A stretch of 64,000 bases of DNA from Candidatus Humimicrobium oleiphilum (GTDB taxonomy: Bacteria > Actinomycetota > Humimicrobiia > Humimicrobiales > Humimicrobiaceae): the NCBI GenBank assembly GCA_002304935.1, contig DBPS01000047.1, positions 1,955 to 65,954 of the forward strand, in the 5' to 3' direction. Numbering within the stretch: the stretch's first letter is position 1; every line of letters starts with the position of its first letter. A program made the translations under genes and the position numbers. Under the pieces are notes generated by a model that was not told the DNA's origin, made no database searches, and worked only from the letters and a program-made list of their open reading frames with translations. Positions 45,784 through 52,428 of this stretch are shown piece after piece.

Positions 45784-46524
45784 ATGAAAAAAGCAGCTGG
45801 TGGTCCTAAAAGCATAATTAATGAAAGCAACTTATCAGAAAACCAGAAAAGTGTTAAAGACAGATATCTTATTCCGGCTATAATCCAGGATGCTGATACC
45901 AAAGAAATACTTATGCTTGCATTTATGAACAGGGAATCATTTATTAAAAGCCTCCAGACCGGATATACATGGTTTTACAGCCGGGAAAGAAAATGCTTGT
46001 GGAATAAAGGAGAAAGTTCAGGCAATTTTCAGAAAATCATAAAAATATTTACAGATTGTGATAATGATTCACTTGTATTTCAGGTAAAACAGAAAGGTGC
46101 TGCCTGTCATACAGGAAATAAAAGCTGTTTCTTTAATGAAGTAGAATCTGGCAAGGCAGATGATTTCAATTCTCTGAGCGATAAATTAAACTACGGAAAT
46201 TATCTTGGAATATATGATATACCGGAAGAAGAATCGGGAGAATCTATTTTGTTTCTGGAAGATCTGTACGATATTGTCTCTGAAAGAATAAAAGGAAAGT
46301 CAGAAAAATCATACACTTATGAATTGCATAAAAAAGGAATACCTGAAATATTGAAGAAAGTTGGAGAAGAAAGCATTGAAATCATTCTTGCTTCAGCTGT
46401 ACAGGACAAGAAGCAATTGATTTATGAAATAGCTGATCTGCTATACCATCTTACCGTGCTGATATTTGAGAAAAAAATAAAATATGAAGAAATAATGAAT
46501 GAATTAAAATCCCGACATAAATAA
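45784..46524 (+). CDS. hisIE: Bifunctional PR-AMP cyclohydrolase / PR-ATP pyrophosphatase
   Basis: A 246-residue fusion. The HisI part (about 28-125) has IPAIIQDADTKEILMLAFMN, TWFYSRERKCLWNKGESSG and the zinc cysteines in CDNDSLVFQVKQKGAACH (abridged). The HisE part (about 158-246) has LEDLYDIVSERI, KKVGEESIEIILA and EIADLLYHLTVL. About 25 extra residues precede the HisI core. It carries steps 2 and 3 of the pathway and is the last his gene of the operon. hisC and hisD are not present here. A TGGAGAA site precedes the ATG. Confidence 0.95.
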   Translation: MKKAAGGPKSIINESNLSENQKSVKDRYLIPAIIQDADTKEILMLAFMNRESFIKSLQTGYTWFYSRERKCLWNKGESSGNFQKIIKIFTDCDNDSLVFQVKQKGAACHTGNKSCFFNEVESGKADDFNSLSDKLNYGNYLGIYDIPEEESGESILFLEDLYDIVSERIKGKSEKSYTYELHKKGIPEILKKVGEESIEIILASAVQDKKQLIYEIADLLYHLTVLIFEKKIKYEEIMNELKSRHK

Positions 46525-46554
46525 TACAAGAAATGTTTTGGGTAAGGAGGGACT

Positions 46555-47523
46555 TTGCAGAATAATGTTAGAAAAATAGGAATATTGACAAGCGGCGGAG
46601 ATGCAAGCGGTATGAACGCTGCAATAAGGGCTGCCGTAAGATATGCAATATACAAAAAGATTGAAGTTTGTGGCTATTATGAAGGATTTAAAGGCCTGAT
46701 AAATAATAATTATAAGGTTCTTTCAAATAATTCTGTTGGTGGAATAATTGACAGAGGGGGTACTTTTCTCTACACAGCAAGATCAGAATTATTTAAAACC
46801 AGGGAAGGTCTGCTTAAAGCTAAAAAAAACCTTCAGGAAAATTCAATCGATGCCCTGATTGTTATTGGCGGAGACGGTTCTTTCAAAGGGGCAAGAGATT
46901 TAAGCGAGCTGGGAGTAAAAGTTGTAGGTATTCCGGCTACCATTGATAATGATATTTATGGAACTGACCTAAGCCTGGGTTTTGATACAGCTTTAAATGT
47001 GATAATCAGTCTCATATCAAAAATAAGGGATACTGCCTCTTCTCATGAAAGAATATTTGTGATAGAAGTCATGGGAAGGAATTCAGGTGAGCTTGCAATA
47101 AGGTCAGGTCTTGCCTGCGGTTCTGATTATATTCTGATTCCAGAGATAAAAGTAGACCTTGTAAAGATATCGAATGAAATAAAAAACCATAGGGAAGGTA
47201 AAAGACATACACTTCTGATTGTAGCGGAAGGTGCCGCCAAGGCAGAAGAGGTTGCTTCTTCCATAAAGCTTCTGGTAGATCATGAAGTGAGGTTTTCTGT
47301 TCTTGGCCATATTCAGAGAGGTGGCTCCCCAAGTGCGGTAGACAGGGTTCTTGCTGCACAGTTTGCTAAAGAAGCGATTGATTTTTTAGCTTCAGGGGGG
47401 ACTAATGCAATGACTGCCATACAAAATAATAATATATGCATTGTAGATTTTAAGGAAGTTTTCTCCAGGCCCAAAGCCATCGATAAAGAACTTTATGATT
47501 ACAGCCACATCCTGGCAATATAG
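46555..47523 (+). CDS. pfkA: ATP-dependent 6-phosphofructokinase
   Basis: A 322-residue PfkA. The start is TTG at 46555, seven bases after a perfect AGGAGG. GILTSGGDASGMNAAIRA binds nucleotide, IGGDGS (residues 104-109) has the Gly of ATP-using enzymes where PPi-PFKs have Asp, PATIDND holds the catalytic Asp, and VIEVMGRNSGELA and the FSVLGHIQRGGSPSA loop are conserved. It commits fructose-6-phosphate to glycolysis. It follows hisIE by 30 bases and may be read from the his promoter. The downstream palindrome at 47687 may end its message. Confidence 0.94.
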   Translation: MQNNVRKIGILTSGGDASGMNAAIRAAVRYAIYKKIEVCGYYEGFKGLINNNYKVLSNNSVGGIIDRGGTFLYTARSELFKTREGLLKAKKNLQENSIDALIVIGGDGSFKGARDLSELGVKVVGIPATIDNDIYGTDLSLGFDTALNVIISLISKIRDTASSHERIFVIEVMGRNSGELAIRSGLACGSDYILIPEIKVDLVKISNEIKNHREGKRHTLLIVAEGAAKAEEVASSIKLLVDHEVRFSVLGHIQRGGSPSAVDRVLAAQFAKEAIDFLASGGTNAMTAIQNNNICIVDFKEVFSRPKAIDKELYDYSHILAI

Positions 47524-47686
47524 TTAATCTCTAAAACTTTGAAACAGACAGAAGAAATGTTTTATCACTATATAAAAGCCGGTTATTTATATTATTATGA
47601 AAAGAATTAATTTATTTCTGATTGCCTGTTAAGAGATGTCTGTTCTTGAGGATATTCAGCGAAAGGCACTGAATGATTTTAAAAGG

Positions 47687-47724
47687 TTTAATCCTTAAAT
47701 TTTCAAAAAAATTTAAGGATTAAA
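47687..47724. repeat. 16-bp perfect palindrome upstream of the OsmC gene
   Basis: TTTAATCCTTAAATTT (47687-47702) and its exact inverse AAATTTAAGGATTAAA (47709-47724) flank a six-base spacer. The right arm ends ten bases before a TATAAT, so it covers the -35 position of the OsmC promoter. It may be an operator; as RNA it could also work as a weak pfkA terminator, but no T run follows. Confidence 0.7.
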
Positions 47725-47730
47725 ATAAAA

Positions 47731-47739
47731 TGATATAAT
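47731..47739 (+). promoter_or_regulatory. Extended -10 promoter of the OsmC-family gene
   Basis: TGATATAAT with TATAAT at 47734-47739, about 63 bases before the ATG at 47803. The -35 region is occupied by the perfect palindrome. Confidence 0.55.
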
Positions 47740-47802
47740 TTCCAAGACAGATTTATATTGAAGACGATTTATATTAATAGCTATAAGAGGGGAGAAATAA
47801 AA

Positions 47803-48228
47803 ATGGCAGTAAGAAAAGCGCAGGCAGAATGGAGAGGCAATCTTGTCGAAGGCAGGGGGAATGTAGAAGTTGAAAGTGGAATTTTTAAAAACTCTTATTC
47901 TTTTCAGACCCGTTTTGGCGAAGAAAAAGGAACAAATCCGGAAGAGCTGATTGGTGCTGCCCATGCTGCATGCTATTCAATGGCATTATCATTTATACTG
48001 GAGCAAAATAAATTCAAACCTGTAAAGATTTCAACTGAAGCAAGTGTCCATATAGATAAAGTAGGGGAAGGTTTTAAAATCACAAAAATATTTCTTGATG
48101 TAAAAGGTGAAGTACCAGGCATAGAAATAAAAGAGTTTATTAAATATGCAAATGAAGCCAAAACAGGATGTCCTGTTTCGCAGGCTCTTGCGGCAACTCC
48201 GATTGAGATGAAAGCTGAACTTTTATAA
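47803..48228 (+). CDS. OsmC/Ohr-family peroxidase
   Basis: About 141 residues from ATG 47803, chosen because GAGGGGAG lies just before it; an in-frame TTG at 47758 would add 15 residues without a ribosome site. The two reactive cysteines are in the OsmC places: AAHAACYSMAL and AKTGCPVSQAL. The sequence EEKGTNPEELIGAAHAACYS and the early AEWRGNLVEGRGNVEVESG (abridged) favour the OsmC branch over Ohr. It reduces organic hydroperoxides with a dithiol reductant. It stands alone, behind its own promoter and palindrome. Confidence 0.9.
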   Translation: MAVRKAQAEWRGNLVEGRGNVEVESGIFKNSYSFQTRFGEEKGTNPEELIGAAHAACYSMALSFILEQNKFKPVKISTEASVHIDKVGEGFKITKIFLDVKGEVPGIEIKEFIKYANEAKTGCPVSQALAATPIEMKAELL

Positions 48229-48282
48229 AACCCTGGTTCATTTTAAGTGTTTTGGAGTAAATATCTTTAATTAAAAAAAATA

Positions 48283-49107
48283 ATGAAAAAGAAATTGTTT
48301 TTAAGATTAATTATTTTCTCTTTTACTTTGCTACTGACGGCTTTTTATTTATTCTCATGTAATTTGTTGGTGTCATCTAGTACTTCAGAGATTCCAGTAA
48401 CAGAAGAGACAACTACTACCATCAGGACTGAGGAAGAACCAGACGAAGTCATTATTAAAGATACTACTACTACATTAAGGTCAGGCGAACCATCGATAGT
48501 AATAACAAACGGCAAAATTGATCCTGAGCGTAAACGGATAGCACTAACTTTTGATTCAGGATGGGAATATGAAAATGCTGAGCATCTTTTGAATTGTCTG
48601 GATGAATTCGGTATAAAAGCTACCTTTTTTACAAGAGGTTTTTGGGCAAAAGATCATCCTGAGATTGCTACCGATATTGTAAACAGGGGGCATGATCTGG
48701 AAAACCATTCTCTGACTCATGGACATATGAATGAAATGGATGAAAATGAAGTAAGAAATGAGGTTTCAGAGACAACTAATATCATCAAGGATATCACAGG
48801 ATTTGATGCTGATTTATTCCGTCCTCCATATGGTGAATATAATGAGAGAATACTGGAAATACTGGGTGAAGAAGGTTATCCATATACCATAATGTGGACT
48901 GTTGACAGCCATGACTGGGCAAAGGAGCTTAACGGGATAGCAATAACCAAAGATTATGTAATCAAAAGAGTTCTGGAAAATGCATCCGACGGGGCAATAA
49001 TCCTGATGCATGTAGGAGGCTATGAGACAGTAAATGCTTTGCCGGATATTATTAACGGATTAAGAGCAGATGGCTACTATTTTGTAAAAGTAAAAGAAAT
49101 GATATAA
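48283..49107 (+). CDS. Polysaccharide deacetylase (PdaA-like), probable lipoprotein
   Basis: A 274-residue protein. A hydrophobic leader (5-25) ends LFSC with Cys26, a lipobox, so the mature protein is probably anchored outside the membrane. A Ser/Thr/Glu-rich linker (30-75) precedes a NodB domain: IALTFDSGWEYENA (catalytic Asp in TFD, with Ser where Asp is usual), the metal pair LENHSLTHGHM, and FRPPYGEYN. The TFD-S-G-x-E variant and MHVGGYETVNALP end resemble PdaA-type peptidoglycan N-acetylmuramic acid deacetylases and not chitin deacetylases; the exact substrate is unproven. The start has no strong ribosome site. Confidence 0.87.
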   Translation: MKKKLFLRLIIFSFTLLLTAFYLFSCNLLVSSSTSEIPVTEETTTTIRTEEEPDEVIIKDTTTTLRSGEPSIVITNGKIDPERKRIALTFDSGWEYENAEHLLNCLDEFGIKATFFTRGFWAKDHPEIATDIVNRGHDLENHSLTHGHMNEMDENEVRNEVSETTNIIKDITGFDADLFRPPYGEYNERILEILGEEGYPYTIMWTVDSHDWAKELNGIAITKDYVIKRVLENASDGAIILMHVGGYETVNALPDIINGLRADGYYFVKVKEMI

Positions 49108-49159
49108 ATCCTGATTATATTAAATTTGCATTAATTGGGAGCCAAATTATACGTCCCCT

Positions 49160-49248
49160 TGGTGCCGAAGGTCGGGGTCGAACCGACACGAACCTTTCGG
49201 CCCACTGGATTTTGAGTCCAGCGCGTCTGCCAATTCCGCCACTTCGGC
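49160..49248 (-). tRNA. tRNA-Leu (anticodon CAA)
   Basis: On the minus strand the acceptor GCCGAAG pairs with CTTCGGC, the discriminator is A and CCA is encoded. The anticodon stem CTGGA/TCCAG encloses CTCAAAA with anticodon CAA at 49212-49214. A long variable arm (TGGGCCGAAAGGTTCGT) and the T loop TTCGACC complete a class II leucine tRNA. Confidence 0.96.
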
Positions 49249-49257
49249 ACGATAGAA

Positions 49258-49286
49258 ATAATACAATTATTAAGGCGTATTATCAA
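49258..49286 (-). promoter_or_regulatory. Promoter of tRNA-Leu
   Basis: On the minus strand TTGATA (49281-49286), 17 bases, TATTAT (49258-49263). The -10 box ends nine bases before the mature tRNA 5' end. Confidence 0.7.
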
Positions 49287-49347
49287 GAACGCAAAAAAAT
49301 ATTTTTTAGTTAAAAGAATCTGCTATTAAGGTTCAGCTTTAGACTTG

Positions 49348-49376
49348 TTGACATAAAGCAGATATTCTAATATATT
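49348..49376 (+). promoter_or_regulatory. Promoter of the microcompartment shell gene
   Basis: TTGACA (49348-49353), a 17-base spacer, and TATATT (49371-49376). The start is predicted near 49383, immediately at the first hairpin of the 5' leader. Confidence 0.75.
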
Positions 49377-49383
49377 TTTTCTG

Positions 49384-49414
49384 GCGCCATTAGATTGTAA
49401 TAATCTGATGGCGC
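49384..49414 (+). promoter_or_regulatory. Stable hairpin at the 5' end of the shell-gene message
   Basis: GCGCCATTAGATT pairs with AATCTGATGGCGC over 13 bp with one G-T, around a five-base loop, right at the predicted transcript start. No T run follows, so it is not an obvious terminator. A second AU-rich stem (ACTTTTTTAA/TTAAAAAAGT) lies further down, near 49432-49462. Such structures can protect a message from decay or control its translation. Confidence 0.5.
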
Positions 49415-49527
49415 TGTACATTTATAAATACACTTTTTTAATTAAATTAATTTAAAAAAGTATTTAATTATTAGTAATAGTGTTATAAAATAAACAAAAA
49501 TTTTAAGTTATTCAAAGGAGTATTTTG

Positions 49528-49800
49528 ATGGAGAGCAAAGCACTGGGTCTGATAGAAACAAAAGGTCTTGTCGGATGCATAGAAGCTGGAGACGCAATGG
49601 TTAAGGCTGCAAATGTGCAAATGCTGGGAATAGAACAGATTGGCGGCGGTTTCGTGACTGTAATGGTTGAAGGCGATGTAGGTGCTGTAAAAGCTGCAGT
49701 TGATGCAGGAGCAGCTGCTGCAAAAAGAGTAGGAGAACTTATTTCAGTCCATGTAATTCCAAGACCGGACCCATCAACTGAAAAACTGGTAAAAAAATAA
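49528..49800 (+). CDS. Bacterial microcompartment hexameric shell protein (single BMC domain)
   Basis: A 90-residue BMC-H protein. The fold signature is clear: [27 protein letters not shown] (abridged), the pore-side loop [26 protein letters not shown] (abridged) and [13 protein letters not shown]. Such proteins tile the shell of carboxysome-like and catabolic organelles. No other shell gene, signature enzyme or aldehyde dehydrogenase is in the window, so the organelle type is unknown; a satellite copy of a main locus is the simplest reading. The ATG at 49528 follows AAGGAG at proper spacing. It has its own promoter and tandem terminators, so it is monocistronic. Confidence 0.93.
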   Translation: MESKALGLIETKGLVGCIEAGDAMVKAANVQMLGIEQIGGGFVTVMVEGDVGAVKAAVDAGAAAAKRVGELISVHVIPRPDPSTEKLVKK

Positions 49801-49819
49801 TTAAATTATTTTAATAAAT

Positions 49820-49859
49820 AATCAGGCTATTATTAATAATTTTTATTATTAAGCTGATT
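49820..49859 (+). terminator. First terminator-like hairpin after the shell gene
   Basis: AATCAG (49820-49825) pairs with CTGATT (49854-49859), with extensive AU pairing inside (ATTATTAATAAT against ATTATTAAG) and a TTTTT tail. The stem is mostly AU. Confidence 0.45.
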
Positions 49860-49885
49860 TTTAATAAAAAAAATATATTTATACT

Positions 49886-49910
49886 ATGGCAGGTTTTACC
49901 TGCCATTTTT
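49886..49910 (+). terminator. Second, strong terminator after the shell gene
   Basis: ATGGCAGG (49886-49893), loop TTTTA, CCTGCCAT (49899-49906), then TTTTATTTTG. A compact GC-rich stem with a T tail. Confidence 0.85.
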
Positions 49911-50030
49911 ATTTTGTTTTAAAATATTAATAATTTATATAAAATATATTATAAAAAGAATATTTTTTACATTTGACTGGTTGTCATCTGTTTTTTTCTG
50001 ATTATTTCTATAACCACTGAAAGGAGGATT

Positions 50031-51002
50031 ATGGGAAGTGAAAAGAAGTCAGCTGCTGAAAATTTTGGAAAGATGTTTAAGGAATTTGGCGCCGCGATAG
50101 CCGAAATCTTCAATGATCCGGACCTGAAAGCAAAATCAAAAGAATTTGCAGAAAGTGCATCAGAATCAGCAAAAGTATTTGCTCAGCGTTTCAGGGACGA
50201 AGAAGTGCAAAACAAATTCAGGGAAGTCGGTAAGGCTGCCCAGGATTTTGGGAAAAATGTATCTGACTATTTTAAATCAGATAATGAAAAGGAAGCGGCA
50301 GAAGAAAAAAGCAGCCACGAAGAAAAAAAAACTGAAGAATCCAGTGAGGCCAAAAGCGGAAACAGCTCAGAAACATTTGCTGGCTTAAATGAAGAAAGTG
50401 AAGCTGAAAAGAACAAAATTCTACAAAATGACTCTGTTGATAGCAAAACAGAATCAAAAACCAATCTGCCTGAAGATTTTAAAGCTTTTGATGGAAAATT
50501 TGACAGTTATTTTGCATCAGGAAGAGCAGGGAGGATAACGGGTTATATTTTTTCAATCATATTTGCAATAGCCTGGATGATATTTATATTATTCTTTAAT
50601 CAGTATATTGCATATTATTATAATGAAACCCTGGATGGCGCCCAGCAGTTAAGGATGGTTCCGGTTCTTACAGAAGAATTTAGTCTCTGGCTTCCTTTTT
50701 TTACTTTAAGCATGCTGGTTTCCATAATCGGAAACCTGGTACTTGTTTTTTTCGAAAGATTCTACCTGATGAAGATAATTTCAATAATAAAATCAGCCCT
50801 TACACTTTCCGTTACTGCTTATCTTTTAAGACTTTTTCCGTTTGATTTTTCTCTTATACCGAATATAACGCTTAAAGGTGTAGCAAGTATGATAACTTCA
50901 ATAATTCTTATAATAATAATGGCAGGATGTGCAATTGCAATTATTATTGATTTTATAAAATTAATCGTTTTTTTTACCAGGTCGGGCTCTGTAAATGAAT
51001 AA
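50031..51002 (+). CDS. Membrane protein with amphipathic-helix N-terminus, function unknown
   Basis: A 323-residue protein I do not recognise. Residues 1-85 form repeated charged, alanine-rich segments (FGKMFKEFGAAIAEIFNDPDL, SKEFAESASESAKVFAQRF, KFREVGKAAQDFGKNVSDYF, given in parts) with heptad-like spacing, reminiscent of amphipathic, membrane- or surface-binding helices. Residues 86-155 are an acidic Glu/Lys/Ser linker. Residues 165-320 hold about four to five membrane helices, with FFERFYLMKIISIIKSALTLS between. A strong AAAGGAGGAT site precedes the ATG. It lies 230 bases after the shell gene but two terminators intervene. Convergent with the minus-strand helix-turn-helix gene, sharing a terminator. 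Confidence 0.7.
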   Translation: MGSEKKSAAENFGKMFKEFGAAIAEIFNDPDLKAKSKEFAESASESAKVFAQRFRDEEVQNKFREVGKAAQDFGKNVSDYFKSDNEKEAAEEKSSHEEKKTEESSEAKSGNSSETFAGLNEESEAEKNKILQNDSVDSKTESKTNLPEDFKAFDGKFDSYFASGRAGRITGYIFSIIFAIAWMIFILFFNQYIAYYYNETLDGAQQLRMVPVLTEEFSLWLPFFTLSMLVSIIGNLVLVFFERFYLMKIISIIKSALTLSVTAYLLRLFPFDFSLIPNITLKGVASMITSIILIIIMAGCAIAIIIDFIKLIVFFTRSGSVNE

Positions 51003-51040
51003 AATAAATGACCCGAACTATAAGTACGGGTCATTTATTT
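51002..51040. terminator. Bidirectional terminator
   Basis: A perfect 14-bp stem AAATAAATGACCCG/CGGGTCATTTATTT with an 11-base loop lies between convergent genes, the first base overlapping the stop of the membrane protein gene. The AT ends serve as tails in both directions. Confidence 0.85.
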
Positions 51041-51070
51041 AAATTGGCAATATAATTAAAAACAGTATAA

Positions 51071-51289
51071 TTATATCTTTGCTTTTCCAGCTTCTGAAAT
51101 AATATATTTTTCATCATCAGTTTTTTTAATGAATCCTGCTTCATTTAATTCTCTGAGACTTACCCTAACCTTGAAAAGAGGTCTTTTAAGTTTTTCTGCA
51201 ATTTCCTCAGCTGAATAAGGCTCTTTTACCAATTGCAAGAGTTCTTTAGCTGTTGACGTAATTGTTCCGTCTGCGTTTACACAAGCCAT
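51071..51289 (-). CDS. Small winged-helix protein
   Basis: A 72-residue protein with a probable winged helix-turn-helix: STAKELLQLVKEPYSAEEIAEKL followed by FKVRVSLRELNEAGFIKK and a two-strand wing (DEKYIISEAGKAKI). This looks like a DUF-type MarR/ArsR-like minimal reader. It lies 15 bases downstream of the peroxiredoxin gene on the same strand, so the two are probably co-transcribed, and it might sense or control oxidative stress genes, although no metal or Cys sensor motif is seen beyond a single Cys3. The function is inferred only from fold. Confidence 0.65.
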   Translation of the reverse strand: MACVNADGTITSTAKELLQLVKEPYSAEEIAEKLKRPLFKVRVSLRELNEAGFIKKTDDEKYIISEAGKAKI

Positions 51290-51304
51290 ATCTTACCTGC
51301 CTTT

Positions 51305-51961
51305 TTAAAGATCTTTTTTACAGAAATACCAGTCTTTGCATTCAAAGGAAGAATCTTTTACTCTTTCATCAGCCATTTCCTGTGTCTTTGGTGGAGGAAC
51401 TATTACTTTTTCACCAGGTCTCCAGTTCGCAGGTGTTGCAACACCATTTTTATCTGATGTCTGCAAAGCCTGAACGACTCTCAGAAACTCATCCATGTTT
51501 CTGCCTGTTGAGGAAGGATAATATACCATAGCTCTTAAAATCTGCTTGTCGTCTATTATGAAAACAGCTCTTGAAGTTTCTGTTGCGCTGTCGCCCGGCA
51601 TGATCATACCGTATTTTTTGGCAACCTCCATGCTTAGATCTGCAATAACCGGGAATTCTACCTTTACTCCGAATTTTTCTTCAATATTTCTTACCCATGC
51701 TATATGGGAAAAAACACTATCGATGCTCAGGCCCATAAGTTCACAGTTCAGTTCCCTTAATTTCGGATGGATTTGTGCAAATCCTACAAATTCAGTTGTA
51801 CAGACTGGTGTGAAATCTGCAGGGTGAGAAAATAATATAAGCCAGCTTCCCTTGAAATCCTCAAGTTTTATTGTTCCGTGGGTTGTTACAGCTTCAAACT
51901 GCGGAGCTGGTGATCCAAGTCTGGGCAGTACATTTACAACCTCATTATTGATTTCATTCAT
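51305..51961 (-). CDS. Prx6-type peroxiredoxin
   Basis: About 218 residues. The start is placed at 51961 because GGAGG lies five bases before this ATG; an ATG four codons upstream (51973) would place the ribosome site inside the gene. The peroxidatic Cys54 is in FTPVCTTEF, with HPADF before it. A further pair at the C-terminus, Cys208 and Cys214 in ECKDWYFC, matches the resolving cysteines of archaeal-type Prx6 proteins, so this enzyme probably works as a two-Cys type. It reduces peroxide in the cytoplasm; its reductant is not encoded here. Neighbours are a winged-helix protein and a small membrane protein. Confidence 0.92.
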   Translation of the reverse strand: MNEINNEVVNVLPRLGSPAPQFEAVTTHGTIKLEDFKGSWLILFSHPADFTPVCTTEFVGFAQIHPKLRELNCELMGLSIDSVFSHIAWVRNIEEKFGVKVEFPVIADLSMEVAKKYGMIMPGDSATETSRAVFIIDDKQILRAMVYYPSSTGRNMDEFLRVVQALQTSDKNGVATPANWRPGEKVIVPPPKTQEMADERVKDSSFECKDWYFCKKDL

Positions 51962-51996
51962 TTTCGCCTCCATATGTTTTTATTTATAAAGTTAAA

Positions 51997-52203
51997 CTAA
52001 TGTCTTTTCCTTCGCTCTTTGGAATATATTACTATGCTTCCTATTACCCCGGTAAAAAATAACAGGGGTGAAACAAAAACTGCAATGAAGAAAAACAAAA
52101 TGTCTTTTTTCCCAAAAAAAGACACAGCCACTTCGTGCATAATAATACTGATGGCAAGGACTATTAAAGAAACTATTGATATTATAATAAACTTCTTTAA
52201 CAT
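51997..52203 (-). CDS. Small two-helix membrane protein
   Basis: A 68-residue protein with two strongly hydrophobic segments (about 4-23 and 36-60) separated by MHEVAVSFFGKKD, and a basic tail SKERRKRH. No family recognised. It ends 35 bases before the peroxiredoxin start on the same strand. An overlapping 68-codon frame on the + strand is judged a shadow because it lacks such an ordered hydrophobic pattern. The upstream TATATTATAA and a purine-rich site before ATG support expression. Confidence 0.5.
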   Translation of the reverse strand: MLKKFIIISIVSLIVLAISIIMHEVAVSFFGKKDILFFFIAVFVSPLLFFTGVIGSIVIYSKERRKRH

Positions 52204-52250
52204 TTTCTTTTATTTTATAATATAACATATTTATTCTATAAGAAAAGAAG

Positions 52251-52288
52251 ATTATCCCTCATATTCAAAAGACGTGAATCTGGATAAT
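52251..52288. other. Hairpin between the small membrane protein and polA
   Basis: ATTATCC (52251-52257) pairs with GGATAAT (52282-52288), and inside it ATTCA (52263-52267) pairs with TGAAT (52275-52279). No T run follows on either strand. It lies in the divergent promoter region. A TATAAT at 52360-52365 is the probable polA -10 box. Confidence 0.4.
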
Positions 52289-52428
52289 GCCGGATTGACT
52301 GGTTACTAATGATTTTACATTTATTAATCAGTACTTTATAAAAAGATGTGCATAGAATGTATAATTATGTTGAAATGAATTTGTAATACGGCAATAATAA
52401 TATCTGCTTTAAGAATTTGAGAAAAAAA

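Noticed and set aside
47591..47640. Short frame starting ATGAAAAGAATT between pfkA and the OsmC gene
   Set aside because: Only ten codons, no ribosome site and no regulatory codon run.
52019..52225. + strand 68-codon frame opposite the small membrane protein
   Set aside because: Less ordered sequence, no ribosome site, and it overlaps the minus-strand frame that has two clean membrane helices.
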